A stretch of 64,000 bases of DNA from an uncultured Dorea sp. (GTDB lineage Bacteria; Bacillota_A; Clostridia; Lachnospirales; Lachnospiraceae), in contig CAJTRM010000002.1 in the NCBI GenBank assembly GCA_910578865.1, positions 1 through 64,000 of the forward strand, in the 5' to 3' direction. The notes under the pieces were generated by a model. It was not told the origin of the DNA and searched no databases. It saw only the letters and a list, made by a program, of their open reading frames with translations. Every line of letters starts with the position of its first letter. Position 1 is the first letter of the stretch. This document shows, piece after piece, positions 25,836 to 33,727 of the stretch. Both the position numbers and the translations under genes were made by a program.

Positions 25836-27125
25836 TTGATTTTAAAGGTCATTCGTTATATAAAAGGATACCTGCGTATCCGGATTACCGGATATTCTAC
25901 GGAAAGATTTTTAAATGCCTGCAGGCACAAAGGGATATTTCTGTGGGGATTAAAGCCGGTTTCCGGAGCCTATGAGATGAATATTACGGTAAAAGAATTT
26001 CGGCAGTTAAAACCGATGATCAGGAAGACGGGAACAAAAGTGTTGATCGTAAAGAGAACCGGTCTTCCTTTTTTTTTATATAAATACCGAAAGCGGAAAT
26101 TATTCTTTGGAGGGGCGTGTCTCTGCCTGTTTATGATCTTGTATATGTCGAGGATGATCTGGGGGATTGATATTTCCGGGAATACGACTTATACAGATGA
26201 GGCACTCTTAAAATACCTGAGCTCCAGAAATGTAAAAAACGGGATGGCAAAATCGGATGTGGACTGTGCAAGGATCGTCAAGGATATCCGGAAAGAATAT
26301 AACGATATCATATGGGTATCGGCGTCTGTCCGGGGAACAAAGCTCTACATACAGATCAAGGAAAATGAAGATTCTATTCCGGTGGATGAAAAAGGAGAAG
26401 AAAACAAAGCCGTCGATATTGTGGCAGACCGGGATTGTATCGTCAAAGATATCGTAGTCAGAAAAGGAGTCGTCAAGGTCAGGGAAGGGGATACGGTCAA
26501 AAAAGGAGATGTATTGATCTCCGGCCAGGTGCCGGTAAATAATGACGCAAAAGAAGTGACCGGATACCAGTACCATGAATCGGATGCAGATATCCTGGGC
26601 ACGGTGGTACTCCCTTATGAGGACGAATGCAGCCATGTATATGAGATCAAGGAAGAGATACAGGAGGAAAAAGGAATCAGGGTCAAAAAAGAGGAGTATT
26701 TTGTAACCTTTGGCAAATGGAGGTTTACATTTGGGAGTGTTGAAAATAAATATGAACATTTTGAGGAGTATACGGCTTTCAAACAGCTCAGGATGTTTGA
26801 GAATTTTGACCTTCCCGTGACAGTTGGGGTCCGGACGGCGGTTCCCTACCGTCCCGTCCGTAAAAAGTACACAAAGCAGGAGGAGCAGGAGATCTTAAGC
26901 GCACATTTTTATCGGTACCTGGAGGAATTGGAGAAAAAGGGGGTAGAAATTCTTGAGAATGATGTTAAAATATACACAGGGCATGATTCGTCCCGGGCAA
27001 AAGGCAGTATTACCGTCCTGATGCAGGTGGGAGAAAAGAAGCCCTCTGAATTACTGGAGATTCCGAAAAGCCAGGAAGAAGTACAAGGAGAATCAGTTGA
27101 TGGGAATGACGGAAACAATCATTGA
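25836..27125 (+). CDS. yqfD: Sporulation protein YqfD
   Basis: Mother-cell sporulation protein of 429 aa. TTG start at 25836 behind GGGAGGCGAAAGGAA. The N-terminal domain (about 1-85, RIRITGYSTERFLNACRHKGI) is cytoplasmic. One membrane segment follows (about 90-108, LFFGGACLCLFMILYM). The extracytoplasmic part has GIDISGNTTYTDEALLKYL (POTRA-like) and a long beta-rich region (VKVREGDTVKKGDVLISGQVP). These are the signatures of the YqfD family. It overlaps the phoH start by 26 bases, so yqfC-yqfD-phoH-ybeY form one transcription unit. Confidence 0.92.
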   Translation: MILKVIRYIKGYLRIRITGYSTERFLNACRHKGIFLWGLKPVSGAYEMNITVKEFRQLKPMIRKTGTKVLIVKRTGLPFFLYKYRKRKLFFGGACLCLFMILYMSRMIWGIDISGNTTYTDEALLKYLSSRNVKNGMAKSDVDCARIVKDIRKEYNDIIWVSASVRGTKLYIQIKENEDSIPVDEKGEENKAVDIVADRDCIVKDIVVRKGVVKVREGDTVKKGDVLISGQVPVNNDAKEVTGYQYHESDADILGTVVLPYEDECSHVYEIKEEIQEEKGIRVKKEEYFVTFGKWRFTFGSVENKYEHFEEYTAFKQLRMFENFDLPVTVGVRTAVPYRPVRKKYTKQEEQEILSAHFYRYLEELEKKGVEILENDVKIYTGHDSSRAKGSITVLMQVGEKKPSELLEIPKSQEEVQGESVDGNDGNNH

Positions 27126-28095
27126 GATCCCTGCGGAGCATGAGAGAAATGTGTTCGGACAGTTTGACGTATATGCAAAGAAGATCGAGCGTTCACTGCA
27201 TGTCACGCTGATCGCCAGGGACGAGAATGTAAAGATCATGGGCGACGCGACAAAGGTGGAGAAAGCAAAAAGTGTGCTGCTTAAGCTTACGGAGTTGTCA
27301 AAAAGAGGAAATACGATCCAGGAGCAGAATGTGGATTATACATTGTCCCTGGCCATGGAGGGCAGTGAGGATAGTGTGCTCGAGATAGACAAAGAGATCA
27401 TCTGTCATACGATGCAGGGAAAACCGATCAAGCCAAAAACCCTGGGGCAGAAAAAATATGTGGATGCCATCCGCAGCAAAATGGTGGTATTCGGCCTTGG
27501 CCCTGCGGGAACCGGGAAGACGTACCTGGCTATGGCTATGGCGATCACAGCCTTTAAAAACAATGAGGTGGGGCGGATCATACTGACGAGGCCTGCCATT
27601 GAAGCGGGAGAGAAGCTTGGGTTCCTCCCGGGGGATCTGCAGAGCAAGATCGACCCGTATCTCCGCCCCCTCTATGATGCACTGTACCAGATCATGGGGG
27701 CAGAGAGTTTTTTGCGGAATTCGGAGAAGGGGCTGATCGAGGTTGCGCCTCTCGCCTATATGCGGGGACGTACCCTGGACAATGCATTTATTATTCTGGA
27801 TGAGGCGCAGAACACCACACCCGCCCAGATGAAGATGTTTTTAACCAGGATCGGTTTTGGATCCAAAGTAGTCATCACCGGGGACGAGACTCAGAAGGAT
27901 CTGCTCCCGGGGCAGGTGTCCGGCCTTGATACGGCAGTCAACGTAGTAAAAAATATTGAGGACATCAGTATCTGCCGCATGACGAACAAGGATGTGGTCC
28001 GCCATCCCCTTGTGCAGAAAATCGTAAAAGCATATGAGGAATATGAGAATAAAATTGCCGGAAATGGTAAAAAACGCGATAAGAGGAGAAAGTAA
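27100..28095 (+). CDS. phoH: PhoH-like ATPase
   Basis: 331 aa. ATG at 27100 lies 9 bases after AAGGAG; TTG at 27097 is an alternative. PhoH proteins are P-loop ATPases linked to RNA metabolism, often beside ybeY, as here. An N-terminal KH-like region (about 10-75, VYAKKIERSLHVTLIARDENVKIMG) precedes the ATPase core with Walker A GPAGTGKT (134-141), IILTRPAIEAGEKLGFLPGD and Walker B IILDEAQNT. The C-terminus is lysine/arginine-rich. It ends in an overlap of one base with ybeY (TAATG), indicating coupled translation. Confidence 0.95.
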   Translation: MGMTETIIEIPAEHERNVFGQFDVYAKKIERSLHVTLIARDENVKIMGDATKVEKAKSVLLKLTELSKRGNTIQEQNVDYTLSLAMEGSEDSVLEIDKEIICHTMQGKPIKPKTLGQKKYVDAIRSKMVVFGLGPAGTGKTYLAMAMAITAFKNNEVGRIILTRPAIEAGEKLGFLPGDLQSKIDPYLRPLYDALYQIMGAESFLRNSEKGLIEVAPLAYMRGRTLDNAFIILDEAQNTTPAQMKMFLTRIGFGSKVVITGDETQKDLLPGQVSGLDTAVNVVKNIEDISICRMTNKDVVRHPLVQKIVKAYEEYENKIAGNGKKRDKRRK

Positions 28096-28589
28096 TGACA
28101 CTTTACTACGAGGAAGAAGGAAGCCTTACGCTGCCGTTTACATGCAGAGAGCTTGCGAAACGGGTGGCAGAGGAGGCTCTTGATTATATTGGATGCCCTT
28201 ATGAAGCAGAGGTTAATCTGCTTCTTACTATGAATGAACAGATTCAGGAGCTTAATTCTGATTTCCGTGGAATAAACAAGCCTACGGATGTCCTGTCGTT
28301 TCCGCTTGTGGAGTATGAAAGGGCAGGAGAGTTTGGATTTTTGGAAGAATACTGCGAATGTTTTGAGCCTGAGTCTGGAGAACTGCTTCTCGGGGATATT
28401 GTGGTCTCAAAGGAGAAGGTGTTCTCACAGGCAGAGGAGTACGGACATTCCGTTGAAAGAGAATTTGCTTTTTTAATTGCACATTCTGTGTTACACTTAT
28501 GTGGATATGACCATATGGAGGAGGAGGAACGCCTTCTTATGGAGCGTATGCAGAGAGAAATATTAGAAAAGCTTGATATATTACGTTAA
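28095..28589 (+). CDS. ybeY: Endoribonuclease YbeY (16S rRNA maturation)
   Basis: Metal-dependent RNase that matures the 3' end of 16S rRNA and takes part in ribosome quality control. 164 aa, with the zinc site HSVLHLCGYDH near the C-terminus and the conserved LNSDFRGINKPTDVLSFP segment. Length and order are normal. It starts on the last base of the phoH stop. Confidence 0.95.
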   Translation: MTLYYEEEGSLTLPFTCRELAKRVAEEALDYIGCPYEAEVNLLLTMNEQIQELNSDFRGINKPTDVLSFPLVEYERAGEFGFLEEYCECFEPESGELLLGDIVVSKEKVFSQAEEYGHSVEREFAFLIAHSVLHLCGYDHMEEEERLLMERMQREILEKLDILR

Positions 28590-28602
28590 GATGGAGTAAA
28601 AC

Positions 28603-30264
28603 ATGGCAGCAAAGAAACAGCAAAAAGAGAAGAATCTTCTTGTTCAGGGTTCTATTCTTGCCGTTGCCGGTGTCATTACCAAGATTATCGGTGCCGTTTA
28701 CAGAGTCCCGCTTGTCAACATTCTGGGGGACAAGGGAATGGGCTATTACGGGGTCGCGTTTCAGATTTATTCGATCGCACTGACGCTGACTTCTTACAGC
28801 CTCCCCCTTGCAGTATCAAAGCTGGTATCTGCGAGGGTTGCGGTCGGGCAATATAAAAATTCATATAAAGTGTTCCGGGGCGCGCTTACATTTGCGATCC
28901 TGGTGGGAGGAACAGCTGCTCTCATCCTGTTTTTAGGAGCGGATGTGATTGCTTCTGAACTGATGGCAATGAAATTAAGCGCCTATGCCCTGCGTGTACT
29001 GGCGCCGTGCGTTCTGATCGTAGCGCTTCTCGGAGTATTCAGGGGCTATTTCCAGGGGAACGGTTCTATGATACCTACGGCTTTTTCCCAGGTTCTCGAA
29101 CAGATTGTCAACGCGGCGGTCAGTGTCGGCGGGGCATATATGCTTCTGAAGCTTGGGAAATCCGCGGCAGGAAAGAGCGGAAAGGATACGGTGCCTCTGG
29201 CTTACGGTGCAGCAGGAGGTACACTTGGTACTGTGGCAGGGGCGTTGTCGGCCCTTTTATTTCTGATTTTCATTTATATGGTATATAAACGGGTGCTTAA
29301 ACGGCAGATCCGGAGAGACAGAAGCAGACGCAGGGAGAGTTATAAAAAAATCTATAAGATTCTTTTACTGACCATTGCGCCGGTATTACTAAGTTCTACG
29401 GTATATAACCTGTGCGGAGTGATCGATAATGCCATGTTTGGAAAGATTATGGCGGCTCAGGGGCATAAAGAAAGCGAATACGCTGCTCTCCTGGGAGTCA
29501 TAAGCGGGAAATATGACACTCTCATCAATGTTCCGCTGGCATTTGCTCATGCCATCGCTGCATCCTTGATTCCAAGTATTGTCACGGCGGTCCAGAGTAA
29601 AAAGCGCCGCCAGGTACATAATAAGATCGACCTTTTTACAAGGTTTACCATGGTCGTGGCAATTCCAAGTGCAGTTGGTTTTCTTGTACTGGCCAAGCCT
29701 CTTTTGGATTTGATCTTTTTTACGGAAAATAATGATGTGGCCGCCGTAACTTTACAGCTCGGGGCAGTGTCTGTCGTATTTTATTGTCTGTCTACCATTA
29801 CCAATGCAGTGCTCCAGGGGATTGATGATATGATGACCCCTGTAAAAAATGCTGCCATCGCACTGGTGGTTCATGCAGTAGCTTTGTTTGGAATGATGGT
29901 ACTGTTTTCCTGGGGGATCTATGCAGTTGTGCTGAGCAAGATCGTGTTTGCTGCTGCCGTCTGTATTTTAAATGCCCATTCGTTGCGGGAGCGGGTCGGC
30001 TATGTACAGGAGCAGAAGAAAGCATTTATTATACCGATAATCGCGTCTGCTATTATGGGGGCGGCTACGTTGCTGGTTCACCTCTTGTTTGGACTGTTCG
30101 TGGGGGAACAGATTGCGACGGTCATTGCTCTTCTGGCTGCAGTGGCGGTTTATGGCGTGTCCATTATCTTCCTGGGCGGCATTACACAGTCAGAGATGAT
30201 GCAGATGCCGATGGGCAGAAAGCTTGCAGCTGTGTGCAGGCGGCTTCATCTATTTAAATCATAA
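28603..30264 (+). CDS. MOP-superfamily polysaccharide/lipid flippase (SpoVB/MurJ-like)
   Basis: Integral membrane transporter, 553 aa, with about 14 hydrophobic segments. It belongs to the polysaccharide biosynthesis/MATE-like group that moves lipid-linked sugars. It starts with a short basic N-terminus, then GSILAVAGVITKIIGAVYRVPL, typical for YtgP/SpoVB proteins. A basic cytoplasmic loop (KRQIRRDRSRRRESYKK) lies at about 235-250. Bacillus YtgP (MurJ) flips lipid II, while SpoVB serves the spore cortex. Sequence alone does not separate these roles. The start is 13 bases after ybeY, so it may be co-transcribed. Confidence 0.88.
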   Translation: MAAKKQQKEKNLLVQGSILAVAGVITKIIGAVYRVPLVNILGDKGMGYYGVAFQIYSIALTLTSYSLPLAVSKLVSARVAVGQYKNSYKVFRGALTFAILVGGTAALILFLGADVIASELMAMKLSAYALRVLAPCVLIVALLGVFRGYFQGNGSMIPTAFSQVLEQIVNAAVSVGGAYMLLKLGKSAAGKSGKDTVPLAYGAAGGTLGTVAGALSALLFLIFIYMVYKRVLKRQIRRDRSRRRESYKKIYKILLLTIAPVLLSSTVYNLCGVIDNAMFGKIMAAQGHKESEYAALLGVISGKYDTLINVPLAFAHAIAASLIPSIVTAVQSKKRRQVHNKIDLFTRFTMVVAIPSAVGFLVLAKPLLDLIFFTENNDVAAVTLQLGAVSVVFYCLSTITNAVLQGIDDMMTPVKNAAIALVVHAVALFGMMVLFSWGIYAVVLSKIVFAAAVCILNAHSLRERVGYVQEQKKAFIIPIIASAIMGAATLLVHLLFGLFVGEQIATVIALLAAVAVYGVSIIFLGGITQSEMMQMPMGRKLAAVCRRLHLFKS

Positions 30265-30320
30265 TTTTGTATGAATGTTTGTTTAAATGCCAATACTATA
30301 CTAAAAAAGGAGTTGTCCTT

Positions 30321-30698
30321 ATGAAAAATAAGTATGGTATTGGTTTTTTTACGACAGCGATCATTGCAGTTCTGGTCATCACCTGTGCATATCAGCTCAG
30401 TTTCCAGAAGGCAAAAGAGCACGCCGAGGAGCAGGCAAGGGTCAGGGCTGAGGAGCAGGCGGATGAGGCGGAAAATCTTGTGGCCGCGGACGGAGAAGCT
30501 TTGAAGGAAGACTGCTATTACCTTATGGAAGTGAACGGCTATATTGTGGTCTATTTGAGCGACAAGACGACGCCGTATGAGTACACGGATATTCTGTATG
30601 AAGATCTGCCGGCTATGATGCGGGAGGAAGTGCGTAACGGGAAATATATAGAAACCACAGAGGAACTCTATGGTTTCTTGGAGAATTTCTCCAGCTGA
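30321..30698 (+). CDS. BofC C-terminal-domain-like exported protein
   Basis: 125 aa. ATG at 30321 has AAAAGGAG upstream; an upstream in-frame start lacks one. It has an N-terminal membrane/signal segment (about 7-24, GIGFFTTAIIAVLVITCAY) and a charged helical linker. The domain YLMEVNGYIVVYLSDKTTPYEYTDI with EELYGFLENFSS follows, which I associate with the BofC C-terminal domain. BofC controls pro-SigmaK processing in Bacillus. Clostridial short versions are widespread and mostly uncharacterised. It lies 56 bases after the flippase gene. Confidence 0.7.
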   Translation: MKNKYGIGFFTTAIIAVLVITCAYQLSFQKAKEHAEEQARVRAEEQADEAENLVAADGEALKEDCYYLMEVNGYIVVYLSDKTTPYEYTDILYEDLPAMMREEVRNGKYIETTEELYGFLENFSS

Positions 30699-30828
30699 AC
30701 CGGGATCTGGACTCTTGTTCCCACATCTTTTCGGGCTGCCATGTGTATCATTTCCCGGGAAAACCGGGTGTAGACTTCTGACGCTGCATAGTGTAAGATA
30801 GAAAAGACGTTAGAAAGGACAAAAGAAA

Positions 30829-31050
30829 ATGGATGATAAAAAGATTGCAAGAATCAATGAATTATATCATAAGTCAAAGGCGGAAAGGCTTTCAGAGGAG
30901 GAACTTAAGGAACAGCAGATCCTGAGGCGGGAATATATTGATTCCTTTAAAAGAAACCTGAGAGGCCAGCTGGATCAGATTTCTATCCGGGAACCAGACG
31001 GAACGATTACAGATCTGGGGGAGAAATTTGGAAACAAAAAAGGAAATTAG
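30829..31050 (+). CDS. UPF0291/DUF896 family protein (YnzC-like)
   Basis: 73 aa, with the family pattern KIARINELYHKSKAERLSEEE, then QILRREYIDSFKRNLRGQLD. These form two charged helices that fold as a hairpin in YnzC structures. Role unknown; in Bacillus it is SOS-linked by position only. A GAAAGGA site precedes the ATG. The end overlaps the next gene by 23 bases. Confidence 0.9.
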   Translation: MDDKKIARINELYHKSKAERLSEEELKEQQILRREYIDSFKRNLRGQLDQISIREPDGTITDLGEKFGNKKGN

Positions 31051-31591
31051 AAAACGGATGTTAAAACTGCGACGGGAATGTCCCCCTGAGATTAGGCATG
31101 ACGCCTCCGGACGGATCGCGCGCAGTGTATTGCAGCATCCCTGGTTTGCAGAGGCAAGTGATATTTATGCCTATGCAGATTTTGACGGGGAAGCAGAGAC
31201 ACACGCCCTCATAGAGAGGGCGCTCCGTGAGGGAAAGAGAGTGTGGCTTCCTAAAGTTCATGGGGAGGATATGGAATTTTATCCGGTTTCGTCTATGAAC
31301 AGCCTCTCAGAAGGCGCTTTTGGTATTTTGGAACCTTCGGCAAAGGATGTCTCAGCATCAGAAAATGCCGCCGGAAAAAGCCTGATGCTTCTGCCGGGGG
31401 TCGCATTTGACAAGGCGGGGAACCGTATCGGTTATGGAAGAGGATATTATGACCGGTATCTGGCAGGCTGTCCGGGAATCTCAAAAATTGCCCTTGCATT
31501 TGAATTCCAGATTACGGACAGGATTCCGGCCGAACATACAGATATAAAAGCAGACCTGATCATAACAGAAAAAGGAGTGTTACAGCCATAA
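31028..31591 (+). CDS. 5-formyltetrahydrofolate cyclo-ligase
   Basis: Converts 5-formyl-THF to 5,10-methenyl-THF with ATP, in folate one-carbon metabolism. 187 aa with TTG start at 31028 after GGGGGAG. Family signatures are KKEIRKRMLKLRR at the N-terminus, VWLPKVHGEDMEF, the ATP-binding GRGYYDRYL and the segment LLPGVAFDKAGNRIGYG. It overlaps the upstream gene by 23 bases and the DUF4250 frame by 4, so this is a compact operon. Confidence 0.93.
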   Translation: METKKEIRKRMLKLRRECPPEIRHDASGRIARSVLQHPWFAEASDIYAYADFDGEAETHALIERALREGKRVWLPKVHGEDMEFYPVSSMNSLSEGAFGILEPSAKDVSASENAAGKSLMLLPGVAFDKAGNRIGYGRGYYDRYLAGCPGISKIALAFEFQITDRIPAEHTDIKADLIITEKGVLQP

Positions 31592-31764
31592 AACTGCCAA
31601 AAGATCCAATCCTCTTGCTCAGTGCGGTCAATACAAAGCTCAGGGATTACTATCCGTCGCTGGACGCGCTGTGCGAGGATATGCAGACGGATAAAGAAGA
31701 GATTATAAATGTACTGAAAGGAATCAATTATGAATATGATGAATCCAGACATCAATTTATCTGA
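31588..31764 (+). CDS. DUF4250 family protein, apparent ATA start
   Basis: 58 codons encode a protein beginning (M)KLPKDPILLLSAVNTKL, followed by RDYYPSLDALCEDM and a C-terminal YEYDESRHQFI. This is the typical DUF4250 sequence, normally opening with Met, a residue, then LPKDP or IPNDP. At that position the codon is ATA (31588-31590), and upstream to the stop at 31501 the frame has no ATG, GTG or TTG. AAAGGAG ends 10 bases before it. The expected overlap ATGA appears here as ATAA, so a single G-to-A change would explain the loss. Either the ATA is used inefficiently or the gene is silenced. The end overlaps miaB by 35 bases. Function unknown. Confidence 0.7.
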   Translation: MKLPKDPILLLSAVNTKLRDYYPSLDALCEDMQTDKEEIINVLKGINYEYDESRHQFI

Positions 31765-33169
31765 AAAGGCACCTCAGGAAGAGCCCTTCAGGCAATACTA
31801 TTACATAGAAAAAGCGAAACAGCTGGTGAGAGAGAAGTCAAGAGAGCTGGGCCGTCCTTTGTCGTCGGCTGTTGTGACTTTCGGGTGCCAGATGAACGCC
31901 CGGGATTCGGAGAAGCTGCGTGGAATCCTGCGTGAGATTGGTTACCAGGAGTCTTCGGAGGAAACGGCGGATTTTGTCATCTACAATACCTGTACCGTGC
32001 GTGAGAATGCCAATACAAGAGTATACGGAAGGCTCGGCCAGTTAAAGCCCAGAAAGCAGAAAAACCGTGAAATGCTGATCGGCCTCTGCGGCTGTATGAT
32101 GCAGGAGCCGGAGGTGATCGAGAAGCTGAAAAAGAGCTATTCTTTTGTGGATATCATCTTTGGAACACACAATATCTATAAATTTGCGGAATTGATCTGC
32201 CGCCGATATGAGGCCGGAAGCATGGTTGTGGACATCTGGAAGGATACGGACAAAATCGTGGAGGATCTTCCTAATGAGAGGAAGTATGTGTTCAAATCCG
32301 GTGTGAATATTATGTTTGGATGCAATAATTTTTGCAGCTACTGTATTGTCCCGTATGTGAGAGGGCGGGAGAGAAGCAGAAAGCCGGAGGCAATCATCCG
32401 GGAAATTGAGCGGCTGGTGTCAGACGGTGTGACAGAGGTTATGCTTCTCGGCCAGAATGTCAACTCATATGGAAAAACCCTGGAGGAGCCTATGACGTTT
32501 GCACAGCTCCTCTGCAGGATCGAGAAGATTGAGGGATTGAAAAGGATCCGGTTTATGACATCCCACCCGAAGGATCTGTCTGATGAACTGATAGAAGTGA
32601 TGGCAAATTCCGAGAAAATCTGCAGGCATCTGCATCTTCCGGTACAGTCCGGAAGCACCCGGATTCTTGAGAAGATGAACCGCCGATACACGAAGGAATC
32701 TTACCTTGCCCTTGTAGAGAGGCTCAGAGAGGCGATACCGGATATTTCATTAACTACAGATATTATCGTGGGATTTCCGGGCGAGACGGAGGAGGACTTT
32801 TCTGAAACTTTGGATATGGTAAGAAAGGTACGGTATGACAGTGCATTTACCTTTATTTACTCAAAAAGGACGGGGACTCCGGCCGCCTCGATGGAAGACC
32901 AGGTGCCTCCGGATGTCGTAAAGGAGCGTTTCGACCGGCTGCTGCGGGAAGTGCAGACCATTGCGGGTGAGGTTTGTGCCGTCCATGAGGGGAAAGACGC
33001 TGAAGTGCTGGTGGAATCGGTAAGCGACCATGATCCGTCTATGGTGACCGGCCGCATGAGCAATAATCTCCTGGTACATTTTAAAGGGAGCAGAGATTTG
33101 ATCGGAAGTTATTTGAAGGTTCATCTGGTGCAGTGCAAGGGCTTTTATTATATCGGTGAATTGAAATAA
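31730..33169 (+). CDS. miaB: tRNA-2-methylthio-N6-isopentenyladenosine synthase MiaB
   Basis: Radical SAM methylthiotransferase that adds a methylthio group to i6A37 of tRNAs. 479 aa. The N-terminal UPF0004 domain has Cys53 (FGCQMN), Cys88 (NTCTVREN) and Cys122 (CGCM) for the auxiliary cluster. The radical SAM motif is Cys198-x3-Cys202-x2-Cys205 (FGCNNFCSYC). A C-terminal TRAM domain (about 410-475) follows. AAAGGA precedes the ATG. miaA, which makes the substrate i6A, is encoded in the same window at 38.4 kb. Confidence 0.96.
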   Translation: MNMMNPDINLSEKAPQEEPFRQYYYIEKAKQLVREKSRELGRPLSSAVVTFGCQMNARDSEKLRGILREIGYQESSEETADFVIYNTCTVRENANTRVYGRLGQLKPRKQKNREMLIGLCGCMMQEPEVIEKLKKSYSFVDIIFGTHNIYKFAELICRRYEAGSMVVDIWKDTDKIVEDLPNERKYVFKSGVNIMFGCNNFCSYCIVPYVRGRERSRKPEAIIREIERLVSDGVTEVMLLGQNVNSYGKTLEEPMTFAQLLCRIEKIEGLKRIRFMTSHPKDLSDELIEVMANSEKICRHLHLPVQSGSTRILEKMNRRYTKESYLALVERLREAIPDISLTTDIIVGFPGETEEDFSETLDMVRKVRYDSAFTFIYSKRTGTPAASMEDQVPPDVVKERFDRLLREVQTIAGEVCAVHEGKDAEVLVESVSDHDPSMVTGRMSNNLLVHFKGSRDLIGSYLKVHLVQCKGFYYIGELK

Positions 33170-33192
33170 ATACCATCCATATTATGACGGTG

Positions 33193-33237
33193 AAACGTCC
33201 AAACTATGTAGTAAGAACATATAGTGAGGACGTTTTT
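33193..33237 (+). terminator. Terminator-like hairpin that covers the ribosome site of the next gene
   Basis: AAACGTCC (33193-33200) pairs with GGACGTTT (33228-33235). An inner stem (ACTAT 33203-33207 with ATAGT 33221-33225) extends it, and a run of T follows the outer stem. The only ribosome site for the gene at 33240, GAGGA at 33226-33230, lies in the descending arm, so the hairpin could both end transcription and block translation. Confidence 0.6.
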
Positions 33238-33239
33238 AC

Positions 33240-33656
33240 ATGAAAAAATTAAGTGAGTATTTATTTTTGCTGGTAACCGGAGGATGTATTTATTATTGTT
33301 TTGAATTGATTTTCCGGGGATTTTCCCACTGGAGTATGTTTGTTCTGGGCGGCGTCTGTTTTCTGTTTTTTTATCTGCAGGGCTCTCTGGTAAAATGGGA
33401 GGATCCCATGTGGAGGCAGATTCTCCGGTGTATTCTTTTTGTGACTGCTATGGAATTTACTACCGGAATCATCGTAAATAAATGGCTGGAGCTTGGAGTG
33501 TGGGATTACAGCCGTCTGCCGTTCCAGCTGTTCGGGCAGATCTGTCTGCAGTTTACGGTCATATTTTCAGGACTCTGTGCAGTGGGAATCATCCTCAGCG
33601 GCTATATCGTACACTGGGTCTACGGAGAACCAAGGCCCCGCTATCATGTGTTTTAA
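33240..33656 (+). CDS. Putative ABC-transporter type IV (CmpB-like, PF06541) membrane protein
   Basis: 138 aa with four hydrophobic segments (about 7-25, 33-50, 58-77 and 102-125). The motif GVWDYSRLPFQLFGQICLQF is typical of the family called putative ABC-transporter type IV in Pfam. The name is historical; most members are single membrane proteins of unknown role, as here, with no ATPase beside it. The start at 33240 is just 2 bases beyond the T run of a hairpin that includes its ribosome site. Confidence 0.8.
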   Translation: MKKLSEYLFLLVTGGCIYYCFELIFRGFSHWSMFVLGGVCFLFFYLQGSLVKWEDPMWRQILRCILFVTAMEFTTGIIVNKWLELGVWDYSRLPFQLFGQICLQFTVIFSGLCAVGIILSGYIVHWVYGEPRPRYHVF

Positions 33657-33661
33657 AAGGA

Positions 33662-33691
33662 CTTTTCTATTCAGACAAAAAATGGTATAAT
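33662..33691 (+). promoter_or_regulatory. Extended -10 promoter of the mutS-mutL-miaA operon
   Basis: TATAAT at 33686-33691 is preceded by TGG (extended -10). The -35 is weak (TTTTCT, about 33663). It lies 37 bases before the mutS start. Confidence 0.6.
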
Positions 33692-33727
33692 GAAATGTAA
33701 AGTTGAAATCAAAAGAGGAGATTAAAA

